DNA of 64,000 nt from Rhodanobacter sp. T12-5. Lineage in GTDB: Bacteria > Pseudomonadota > Gammaproteobacteria > Xanthomonadales > Rhodanobacteraceae. The stretch spans positions 803,725 through 867,724 of the forward strand of contig NZ_NPKN01000002.1 in the NCBI RefSeq assembly GCF_008329435.1, read 5' to 3'. A model generated the notes under the pieces. It was not told where the DNA came from. It did not search any database and worked only from the letters and a program-made list of their open reading frames with translations. Of the stretch, positions 38,392 to 46,049 are shown piece by piece. Each line of letters begins with the position of its first letter. The first letter of the stretch is position 1. The position numbers were made by a program, and so were the translations under genes.

Positions 38392-38679
38392 ATGGCCTTC
38401 GCCCACACTCCATCACCCACGCCAGGCACGCCGGCACGCGGCGAGCGCCACACCGACTACCCGATGGCGATGGGCGTGCTCACCACCATCTTCTTCATGC
38501 TGATCGCGGGCGGTGCCGTGATCCCGCGGCTGCAAGGCATGCTGGCCGACAACATCGGCCTGCAGCACGCGTTCTTCCTGCCGCTGCTGTGCTACCTGTA
38601 CATCGTGTTCTACGGCCTCAGCGGCTCGAAGATCCGCAGCACCCCGTCGACAGGCGACAGCGCGAGCGAACGCGCATGA
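38392..38679 (+). pseudogene. Internally deleted FHS-family sugar transporter (copy A)
   Basis: A 95-codon open frame that is the first 36 and last 59 codons of the intact transporter at 60694-62028 (444 residues). The 1,047 bp between, equivalent to 60802-61848, are missing, an exact multiple of three. The two ends share TCATG, pointing to short-repeat slippage or recombination. Only part of the first helix and the last two helices remain, so transport is not possible. The stop still overlaps the kinase start by ATGA, so translation of this remnant may still couple expression of the downstream kinase. Confidence 0.92.
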
Positions 38680-39656
38680 CCGCACGGCCCATCCTGTGTT
38701 TCGGCGAGGCCCTGATCGACCTGCATGCCGACGGCGTCGACGACCGCGGCTTCGCCACCGGCTTCGTGCCGTTCGCCGGCGGCGCGCCGGCGAATGTCGC
38801 GGTGGCCGCGGCGCGGCTCGGCGGCAGCGCGCGCTTCGCCGGCATGCTTTCGCGCGACCGCTTCGGCGATTTCCTGCTCGACAGCCTGCAGCAGGCCGGC
38901 GTCGGCACCGACGATGTCGTGCGCACCGATGCGGCGAACAGCGCGCTGGCCTTCGTCACGCTGGACGCCCACGGCGAACGCAGCTTCAGCTTCTATCGCG
39001 ACGGCTCGGCCGACCTCAAGTTCCGACCGGCCGACTTTCGCCCCGATACGTTCCGCGATGTCGCCGTGTTCCACGTCTGCTCGAACAGCATGACCGACCC
39101 GGCCCTGGCCGACACCACCCGCGAAGGCATGCAGCGTGCGCATGGCGTCGGCGCGCTGGTCAGCTTCGATCTCAACCTGCGCCCGGCGCTGTGGCCGACC
39201 GACACCGATCCGCTCCCGCTGCTGTGGCCTGCGCTGCATCTGGCCGACGTGGTGAAACTGTCGGCGGAAGAATTCGCCTGGCTCGCGGTCGACGGCGAAC
39301 AGGCCGCGCTCGACCGGCTGTGGCGGGGACGCACCCGGCTGGTGGTGGTGACCGACGGCGCGAAACCGCTGCGCTGGTTCCACCCCGACGCCGAGGGCGA
39401 GCTGCCGTGCTATCGGGTGCAGGTGGTCGATTCCACCGCCGCCGGCGACGCCTTCGTCGGCGGCCTGCTGTGTTGCCTGGCCGAACTCGCGCCCGGCCCG
39501 GAACGGCTCGACCAGCTGGTGACCGAGCTGCCGCGCCTGCACGCGATGCTGCGCTTCGCCGCCGCCAGTGGCGCACTCACCGTGACCCGCCAGGGCTCGT
39601 TCAGCGCGATGCCGCACGGCGACGAAGTGCTGGCCTTCATGGAGAACCAGCCATGA
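38676..39656 (+). CDS. PfkB-family sugar kinase, probable fructokinase (copy A)
   Basis: A 326-residue ribokinase/PfkB kinase. The N-terminal motif CFGEALIDLHADG and the substrate-binding FAGGAPANVAVAAARLGG are typical of fructokinases. The catalytic base is D258 in DSTAAGDAFVGG, a slight variant of the usual D-T-x-G-A-G-D. With the isomerase downstream it would phosphorylate fructose made from mannose to fructose-6-phosphate. It starts by ATGA overlap with the broken transporter and overlaps the isomerase gene by ATGA. The second copy (62025) differs at V/I in the N-terminus and F/C in the SAEEFAWL segment. Confidence 0.9.
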   Translation: MTARPILCFGEALIDLHADGVDDRGFATGFVPFAGGAPANVAVAAARLGGSARFAGMLSRDRFGDFLLDSLQQAGVGTDDVVRTDAANSALAFVTLDAHGERSFSFYRDGSADLKFRPADFRPDTFRDVAVFHVCSNSMTDPALADTTREGMQRAHGVGALVSFDLNLRPALWPTDTDPLPLLWPALHLADVVKLSAEEFAWLAVDGEQAALDRLWRGRTRLVVVTDGAKPLRWFHPDAEGELPCYRVQVVDSTAAGDAFVGGLLCCLAELAPGPERLDQLVTELPRLHAMLRFAAASGALTVTRQGSFSAMPHGDEVLAFMENQP

Positions 39657-40885
39657 GCACCATGCCGGATTTCCATTGCGCCGATTTCCTGCGCGCGCAC
39701 ATCGCGCAGACGATGGCGTTCTACCACCCGCATGCGATCGATCCGGACGGCGGCTTCTTCCACTACTTCAAGGACGACGGCACGATCTACGATCGAAGCC
39801 ACCGGCACCTGGTCAGCAGCACGCGTTTTGTCGTCAACTATGCGCTGGCCGCGATCGAGTTCGGCCACCAGGCTGCTCTCCACGGCGAATACCTCGACGC
39901 CGCGCGCCACGGCCTGCGCTACCTGCGCGAAGTGCATCGCGATCCGTACACCGGCGGCTACGCCTGGACGATCCGCGACGAGCAACCCGAGGACCGCACC
40001 AACCACGCCTACGGCGTCGCCTTCGTGCTGCTCGCCTACGCCAGCGCGCGCAAGGCCGGCATCGCCGAGGCCGCCGCGTGGATGGACGAAACCTGGGCCC
40101 TGCTGGAGCAGCACTTCTGGGATGCCGACGCCGGCCTGTACCGCGACGAGGCCGATGCCGACTGGCACTTCAGCGACTACCGCGGCCAGAACGCGAACAT
40201 GCACATGTGCGAGGCGATGCTGGCCGCCTACCAGGCCAGCGACGACCCGCGCTACCTGGAACGCGCCTACACGCTCGCCGACCACATGACGCGCCGCCAG
40301 GCCGCCCAGGCCGGCGGTCTGGTGTGGGAGCACTACGACCGCGACTGGAACATCGATCGCGAATACCATCGCGACGACCCGAAACACCTGTTTCGCCCCT
40401 GGGGCTTCCAGCCCGGCCACCAGACCGAATGGGCCAAGCTGCTGCTGATCATGGAGCCGATGCTGGGCGAACGCGGCCTCGCCCGCGACTGGCTGCTGCC
40501 CACCGCGCAACACCTGTTCGACACCGCGCTGGCACGCGCGTGGGACAACGAATACGGCGGCATCGGCTACGGCTTCGCGCCAGACGGCAGCATCTGCGAC
40601 GACGACAAATACTTCTGGGTGCAGGCCGAATCGCTGGCCGCCGCCGCGCTGCTCCACGCGCGCACCGGGCTGGCCGTGTATGACGATTGGTACGGGAAGC
40701 TGTGGGCGTATGCGTGGCAGCATTTCGTCGATCACCGCCACGGCGCCTGGTACCGCATCCTCACCCGCGACAACCGCAAGTACAGCGACGAGAAAAGCCC
40801 CGCCGGCAAGTGCGACTACCACACCATGGGTGCCTGCCACGAGCTGCTGCGCTTACTGAATCACCCAACTATCCTGGACGTTTAG
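39653..40885 (+). CDS. AGE-family sugar isomerase, probable D-mannose isomerase (copy A)
   Basis: A 410-residue (alpha/alpha)6-barrel protein of the N-acylglucosamine-2-epimerase family. Active-site signatures are SSTRFVVNYALA, NHAYGVAFVLLAYASA, QNANMHMCEAMLAAY and WGFQPGHQTEWAKLLL, the pattern of YihS/mannose isomerases rather than GlcNAc epimerases. The proposed reaction is D-mannose to D-fructose, feeding the adjacent kinase. No signal peptide, so it is cytoplasmic. Cellobiose 2-epimerase activity is an alternative but fits the mannan context less well. The gene ends the module; the next gene is convergent. Confidence 0.88.
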   Translation: MSTMPDFHCADFLRAHIAQTMAFYHPHAIDPDGGFFHYFKDDGTIYDRSHRHLVSSTRFVVNYALAAIEFGHQAALHGEYLDAARHGLRYLREVHRDPYTGGYAWTIRDEQPEDRTNHAYGVAFVLLAYASARKAGIAEAAAWMDETWALLEQHFWDADAGLYRDEADADWHFSDYRGQNANMHMCEAMLAAYQASDDPRYLERAYTLADHMTRRQAAQAGGLVWEHYDRDWNIDREYHRDDPKHLFRPWGFQPGHQTEWAKLLLIMEPMLGERGLARDWLLPTAQHLFDTALARAWDNEYGGIGYGFAPDGSICDDDKYFWVQAESLAAAALLHARTGLAVYDDWYGKLWAYAWQHFVDHRHGAWYRILTRDNRKYSDEKSPAGKCDYHTMGACHELLRLLNHPTILDV

Positions 40886-41044
40886 TCCCGCCTGGTTCTT
40901 CGGCTTCCTGACGAACAGCCCTGGTCGCTTTTTCGCGCTAGGCACGCACGGGATGACTAGACACGAAGGTTGGTTGATTGCGATGGCTTATTCAGCGCTG
41001 CCTTAAGCATGTGCCATTCGAATCTGTCCCCTTTCGCGGAGGCC

Positions 41045-42910
41045 TCAGCGCTGCCCGCCTGCGCGTATCGTCGCCTCGTTGATCGCGCGTACCTTGGCTT
41101 CGTCAACCTTTTCGATCTTGCGGTCGTAGGTGAACAGCCCGTTATGCTCGCCCTCGACATCGGTGATCTGGGTATAGACGCTGCCGGACACACCAATGGC
41201 GGGGCCCTTGTCGCGCAGCACGGCGGTGTTGGCGACGTAGCCCTTGTTGAGCGCGGCGTTGTCTTTCACGTCGCCGTACGGGTTGATCGGTGTGTTGGGC
41301 CACATATGGCCGGGAATGCCAAGGGTCAGACCGCCGTGCTCACCGTCCATGGAGGCGCGCGTGGCGTCCGGGCTCGGCAGGCCGGGGCCCTGGTAATCAT
41401 GGATGTCGTAGACGTCGCCGGCGTGCGGATCACCCTTGGTGTCGCAGCAGTTGGCGCCGCTGCGCGCATCGACCAGGCGCGAGGGATCGAGTTGCTTGAT
41501 CTGCGTCGCCAGTTCGGCGGCGGCCGGAATGCTCCACTGGCCCCAGCCCTCGTTGAACGGGATCCAGCCGATGATCGAGGTTTCGCCCTTCAGTTGCTCG
41601 ACGATGGCCGTGACGTCCGCGCGGAATCGAGCCTTGTCGGCGTCGCTGAGTTTGTCGTTGCTCCCGGTCGGCAGCGCCGGCATGTCCTGCCACACCATCA
41701 GGCCGATGCGGTCGGCCCAGTAGTACCAGCGCGCCGGTTCCACCTTGATGTGCTTGCGGATGGTGTTGAAGCCGAGGTCCTTCGTCTTCTGAATGTCGAA
41801 CTTCAGCGCCGCGTCGGTGGGCGCGGTGTAGATGCCGTCGGGCCAGTAGCCCTGGTCCAGCGTGGCCAGCAGGAAGGTCGTCTTGCCGTTCAGCACGATG
41901 CGGTTGAGTCCGTCCACTTTCTTGACGCCGATGGTGCGCAGGCCGGCATAGCTGGTCACGTTGTCGCGCTGGTCGCCCTGCACGAGGGTGGCTTTGAAGG
42001 TGTACAGGAACGGATTCTGCGGGCTCCACAGGCGCGGATGTGCGATAGCCAATTGCAGCGGTTTGCCGGCCGCCCCGCTCGCCTCGCCGACCGGCTTGCC
42101 ACCCGCATAGGCAGTGACATGCAGCGTGGCATTTTCGTTGTTGCCGTGGAGCTTCGACGTCACCGTGAAGGCGTCCAGGCTTCGCGCCGGGGTGAAGGTC
42201 AGTTGCGCCAGGTTGGTGGCCGGCACCGGCTCCAGCCACACCGACTGCCAGATACCCGAGGCCGCGGTGTAGAAGATGCCTTCGGGTTTCAGCCGCTGCT
42301 TGCCCACCATCACGTTGGCGCCGTCCACGGGCGCATGCACGGCCACCACGATTTCCTGCGGGCCCTGGCGCAGTACCTGCGTGATGTCCGCGCCGAAGGA
42401 CGTATAGCCGCCCACATGGCGCGCCACCTGCTTGCCGTTGACGTAAACGATGGCGTCCTGGGCCACCGCGCCGAAGTTCAGCCGCACGTGTTGGCCATGC
42501 GCGGTGAATGACGCAGGGACGTCCACCAGCCGGCGGTAGAACATGAAGTCCGAATGCTTCTGCACGCCCGAGAGCACCGATTCGATTGGGTAAGGCACCA
42601 GCACCCGGTCCTTCAGCGTCTGGCCGAACGGCAGCGCGCCATGCACGTCGCTTGCCGCGTACTGCCACAGCCCGTTGAGGCTCATCCACTGAGGATGCTC
42701 CAGCGACGGCCTCGCCAGCTGCGGTCGCGGATATTCGGGCAAAGCGTTATTTGGCGATACCTCGGCCGTCCACGGCGTGGCCAATGGCGCCACCTTGCCG
42801 TTCCAGACGGCGCTTCGTGCCGGTGCCGCCATCGCCATCGGGATCAGTCCCATCGCCACGGTCATGCCCATCCAGGCGATCGAGCGCCTTGTCTTCGTGC
42901 TGCATGTCAT
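41045..42910 (-). CDS. GH2-like secreted glycosidase
   Basis: A 621-residue GH2-architecture enzyme with a signal peptide (GMTVAMGLIPMAMA). A sugar-binding jelly-roll (LNGLWQYAAS, FYRRLVDVPASF), an Ig-like domain and a TIM barrel follow. The acid/base glutamate is probably in IPFNEGWGQWS and the nucleophile in MDGEHGGLTLG. The ATG at 42910 has GAGGAA 7 nt upstream. It is the last gene of the TonB-receptor operon on this strand. Family members include beta-galactosidases, beta-glucuronidases and beta-mannosidases, so the linkage is uncertain. It is shorter than the classic beta-mannosidase at 56456. Confidence 0.82.
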   Translation of the reverse strand: MTCSTKTRRSIAWMGMTVAMGLIPMAMAAPARSAVWNGKVAPLATPWTAEVSPNNALPEYPRPQLARPSLEHPQWMSLNGLWQYAASDVHGALPFGQTLKDRVLVPYPIESVLSGVQKHSDFMFYRRLVDVPASFTAHGQHVRLNFGAVAQDAIVYVNGKQVARHVGGYTSFGADITQVLRQGPQEIVVAVHAPVDGANVMVGKQRLKPEGIFYTAASGIWQSVWLEPVPATNLAQLTFTPARSLDAFTVTSKLHGNNENATLHVTAYAGGKPVGEASGAAGKPLQLAIAHPRLWSPQNPFLYTFKATLVQGDQRDNVTSYAGLRTIGVKKVDGLNRIVLNGKTTFLLATLDQGYWPDGIYTAPTDAALKFDIQKTKDLGFNTIRKHIKVEPARWYYWADRIGLMVWQDMPALPTGSNDKLSDADKARFRADVTAIVEQLKGETSIIGWIPFNEGWGQWSIPAAAELATQIKQLDPSRLVDARSGANCCDTKGDPHAGDVYDIHDYQGPGLPSPDATRASMDGEHGGLTLGIPGHMWPNTPINPYGDVKDNAALNKGYVANTAVLRDKGPAIGVSGSVYTQITDVEGEHNGLFTYDRKIEKVDEAKVRAINEATIRAGGQR

Positions 42911-43076
42911 TTGGTATTCCTCAATGCAAAAAGGGGTCAAGTCCATCCACCCGGGAGCGACTCGATGCAGGGCGGTCGATGCGCGGCCGGGTGCCTGTGA
43001 ACCTGTCGCGTCGTACCGACCTTCCTTGCCGAAACGCTGCACTTCGATTCGCTACCGCGCGGTCGGAGCGCTTCGT

Positions 43077-43964
43077 CTACCAGCTCAAATCGGCGGCTAC
43101 GGGAAAGTGGTCGGACGGATAGACTTTGCCCTCGTGCGTCGTGATCGTGCGCACGCTGTCGGCCGTCAAGCCGCGATAAAGAATCCAGTCGATGCGCTTG
43201 GTCGCATGGCCGGTGAAGTCGTGAAAGGTAGAGACCGGGCCCTCATGCCGCGGAGCCGACGTGCGTGCATCGTGCAGGACTTTGGTCAGGGCGGCATGGG
43301 TCACGCTTTCGGGGGCAGTGTTGAAGTCACCGGTCAGGATGAACGGCACCGACGCGGGCAACTGGGCCAGACGTCGCAGAATTTCCTCGGCACACCGCTC
43401 ACGGATCGCCTCGGCTTTTTTGCCATCCTGGTAGGGAAAGTGGGTGTCGTAGTAGTAGAACTGCTTTCCACCGCGCAGATCCTGGAATTGCGCCCAGGTA
43501 ACCATGCGCGGCAGAGGTTGGCCGAAGCTCTTGCTGCCTGGCTTGTCCGGCGTATCGGAGAACCAGAAGTTGCCGGACTTGAGTACTTTCAGGCGCTCCT
43601 TGTCGTAGAAGACACCCATGTGTTCGTTGTCGTTCCGGTTGATCTCGTTGCCGTTGCGGCCCATGCCGAGCCAGGTGTAATCGGGCAGGTGCTGTTGCAA
43701 GTAGTCAGCCTGTGGCAAGAGCAATTCCTGCGTACCGAGGATATCGGGGTGTTCATTGCGGATGACCTGCACCATCAGATCGCGGCGCCTGAGCCACGCA
43801 TTGATGCCGTCGTCTGCCTCGCTGTAACGCACATTGAAAGTCATGACGCGAAGGTCGTGCGTGTTGGCGCCGGGCAGCGAGGCGGCGTTGCCCATGCCGT
43901 TGGCGAGCGCCAATCCGGAAATCAAGCATCCGGAAATCAAAAGAAAGCATGGCAGCAGGCGCAT
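43077..43964 (-). CDS. Secreted endonuclease/exonuclease/phosphatase-fold protein
   Basis: A 295-residue EEP-fold protein with signal peptide (LPCFLLISGCLISGLALA). Metal-dependent phosphodiesterase motifs are VMTFNVRY, ILGTQELLL, YYYDTHFPY, LTGDFNTAP and YPSDHFPVAA. In a mannan operon a plausible role is cleavage of mannose-phosphate diesters that decorate yeast mannan, but this is inferred from context; sphingomyelinase-like or nuclease activity would share the same fold. It lies 57 bp after GH76 and precedes the GH2-like gene. Confidence 0.85.
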   Translation of the reverse strand: MRLLPCFLLISGCLISGLALANGMGNAASLPGANTHDLRVMTFNVRYSEADDGINAWLRRRDLMVQVIRNEHPDILGTQELLLPQADYLQQHLPDYTWLGMGRNGNEINRNDNEHMGVFYDKERLKVLKSGNFWFSDTPDKPGSKSFGQPLPRMVTWAQFQDLRGGKQFYYYDTHFPYQDGKKAEAIRERCAEEILRRLAQLPASVPFILTGDFNTAPESVTHAALTKVLHDARTSAPRHEGPVSTFHDFTGHATKRIDWILYRGLTADSVRTITTHEGKVYPSDHFPVAADLSW

Positions 43965-44021
43965 GGGGCAACTCGTTGAGAGAGGTAAAAAGGGGGAGGC
44001 CGAAGCCCTTGGTCGGTCCGG

Positions 44022-46001
44022 CTACTCGATGATGTTCGCCCTCACGTGGTATACGCGCCCGCCCCAACCATCATCGGGAAATGCATCGGACACCTTGAGA
44101 TAGACCGGCTTCGATCCGTCGGCGCCCGTGCCGAGGTAAGGCGTCAGGTCGATGGTCTGGTCCGCCTTGTTCGAGCCATCGGTAACCGGCTGACATTCCT
44201 GCAACACGGTCGTCCAGTGCTGCCCGTCTGAACTGGCCTGCACCAGGTATTCGGCGTCAATGGTCAGGGTGAGGTGTGCCGACGTGGTATCCGACGGGAA
44301 AGGAAAGCGATAGGTGAAGTGGGCACTGCCGTCGGCGAAGCGGTTCTGCACGCCGTTGCTCTGCGAATGGTCGGCATCCCACAGCCACGGGCTCTCGTCG
44401 ACGGTACCGGTGTCGAAGTCGATCGTGTGCGCGACCAGCACATCGGCCTGCGTGCTGAAGTGCAGGCCCGCCGCCATCACGCTGGCCGTCACCCTGTGAT
44501 GCCCGTCCGTTGCCAGGCTCGGCACCGTGACTTTCAACGGGATCGTGCCGCTGACCGGGAACGCGTTGCCGTGTGGCTGCAGGCGCAGTTGGGTTGCGCG
44601 CGGCGTGACATCCCAACCCGCGGGTACATCGATCGAAGCGAGCGCATGCAGTGGGAAGAACCCGGTGGCCGAGACGCCGAGGTCGATCGCGATGGATGAC
44701 GCGCCCGATGCGGCCGGCATGATTACTGGCTGTGCCGGCGACATGGTCGCGGCCAGCGACTCCCGCGGCATCCAGGCAGGTACGTCGCCGATCAGGGCGC
44801 TGAGCGCGCTGGCCTGGGTGCGCCAATCGAACACGTTGGGATGATCGTCGCTGCTGGCGCCGGACCAGCGCGTGCCCAGTCGGCCGGCGGCATCTCGGTC
44901 TTTGGCCCAGATGGCCTCGGCTTGCTGGTCGAGGAAGGCGGCGTAGCGTGGATCGTGGGTGGTGTCGGCGAGGTCGGTCCAGTAGCGCATGAAGATGCCC
45001 TTGAACTGCTTGGCGTTGTCGTCGCAGGTCTGGTCGAGGGCATCACATCTTTCGGTCAGGACGCCGTCGACAACCAGGCCATCCGCACCGATCGCGGCAT
45101 CCGCCAATTGACGAACGGTGGCCAGGATGTGCGGGTCGCGGGTCGCGCGCCAGAGTTCCAGTCCGGCACCGATCGCCAGGCCCTCGTTGTAGCTCCACAC
45201 GTTCTGCCCGTTGTTGCTGCAGGTGTCGGTGAGGCCGTCGTTGACCAGGCCGCTGGCGTTGATCATGCCGCTGCCCGCGAACCAGCTCCAAGCCTCGCGT
45301 GACCGCTCGAGCCACACCCGATCGCCATCGATTCGGTTGTGCAGTTCGGCGGTGAGCCGGATCCACAGTCCGTTGGTGACGGCATTCTTGTAGGTGCGTT
45401 CGGCGTTCCACCATACGCCACCGCCGCAAGTGCTGGTGTCCCAGTAGCCGTGCACGTAGTTGGCAATCGTGACCGCCATGTCCAGATACTTCCGGTTGCC
45501 GGTGAGGTCATAGGCCTGCAGCCAGGTCAGGCCCCACCACTCGGAGTCGTCGATGGCACGGCTGGTGAAATTGCCGAGCAAGGGATCGCCGGACAGCACC
45601 CCACCCGGAAACGCCCCTTTGTCCTTCTCGAAGGTGTTGTCCAGTTGAACAAGATAGCGGCGATCGCCGGTACGTTGCATGTAGTCGCCAATGGTTTGCA
45701 GGGCGACCGCCGAATTCCACCAACTGGAGGGGAACCAGGCTTTGTCCGAATCGTAAGAACTCATCAGCACGTCTGCCGCCACCCGGCTCCGGGCGACGGC
45801 TGTCGACCCGTCGGTTCGCGGCCTTGATTGATCGGCCCGAGCGGAGGCGACCGGGGCGAGCGCGACAACCAGCGCCATCAGACCGGTCGCAACCAGCGTT
45901 ATCGGAAGGCGTATCCGTATAGCGACAGCGCCTGAACCGACCTTTTTCGGGACGTTGCCCGACCGAAACAGGATGAGCGTGGCATGCGTCTTCGGATTCA
46001 T
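44022..46001 (-). CDS. GH76 endo-alpha-1,6-mannanase
   Basis: A 659-residue protein with a signal peptide (about residues 30-57). The GH76 catalytic domain (about residues 75-415) has the paired catalytic aspartates D151-D152 in SRAIDDSEWWGLTW and conserved YDLTGNRKYLDMA and WSYNEGLAIGAGLEL. A NEW3-type alpha-galactosidase-associated domain (about 450-540) and a C-terminal beta-sandwich, probably carbohydrate-binding, follow. It would cut the alpha-1,6-mannan backbone into oligosaccharides for the exo-mannosidases. It starts 48 bp after the GH92 gene on the same strand. Confidence 0.9.
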   Translation of the reverse strand: MNPKTHATLILFRSGNVPKKVGSGAVAIRIRLPITLVATGLMALVVALAPVASARADQSRPRTDGSTAVARSRVAADVLMSSYDSDKAWFPSSWWNSAVALQTIGDYMQRTGDRRYLVQLDNTFEKDKGAFPGGVLSGDPLLGNFTSRAIDDSEWWGLTWLQAYDLTGNRKYLDMAVTIANYVHGYWDTSTCGGGVWWNAERTYKNAVTNGLWIRLTAELHNRIDGDRVWLERSREAWSWFAGSGMINASGLVNDGLTDTCSNNGQNVWSYNEGLAIGAGLELWRATRDPHILATVRQLADAAIGADGLVVDGVLTERCDALDQTCDDNAKQFKGIFMRYWTDLADTTHDPRYAAFLDQQAEAIWAKDRDAAGRLGTRWSGASSDDHPNVFDWRTQASALSALIGDVPAWMPRESLAATMSPAQPVIMPAASGASSIAIDLGVSATGFFPLHALASIDVPAGWDVTPRATQLRLQPHGNAFPVSGTIPLKVTVPSLATDGHHRVTASVMAAGLHFSTQADVLVAHTIDFDTGTVDESPWLWDADHSQSNGVQNRFADGSAHFTYRFPFPSDTTSAHLTLTIDAEYLVQASSDGQHWTTVLQECQPVTDGSNKADQTIDLTPYLGTGADGSKPVYLKVSDAFPDDGWGGRVYHVRANIIE

Positions 46002-46049
46002 GATCGGGCCGTCCTCTCAAGAAGAAAAACGAAATCGTGATCCCGCCAA

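Larger units (their letters stand above)
38505..40885 (+). repeat. Direct repeat, copy A (MFS 3' end - kinase - isomerase)
   Basis: Copy A of a direct repeat whose other copy begins at 61854 and runs off the window end. The offset is 23,349 bp throughout. Over the comparable 2.15 kb I see about six single-base differences by eye. Upstream, the lacI portions are much more diverged, so the near-identity starts at about the MFS 3' end. Whether the copies stay identical beyond 40651 cannot be seen. Confidence 0.9.

Noticed and set aside
37894..40885. Copy A considered as an assembly collapse or chimaera of copy B.
   Set aside because: The lacI 5' region, operators and flanking GH92 gene are clearly diverged from copy B, so copy A is a distinct locus. 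Confirmation by long reads would still be useful.
40886..41044. Gap between the isomerase (copy A) and the convergent GH2-like gene as a possible small gene or IS end.
   Set aside because: It contains only short open frames without ribosome-binding sites and no recognisable IS terminus or terminator with T-tract.
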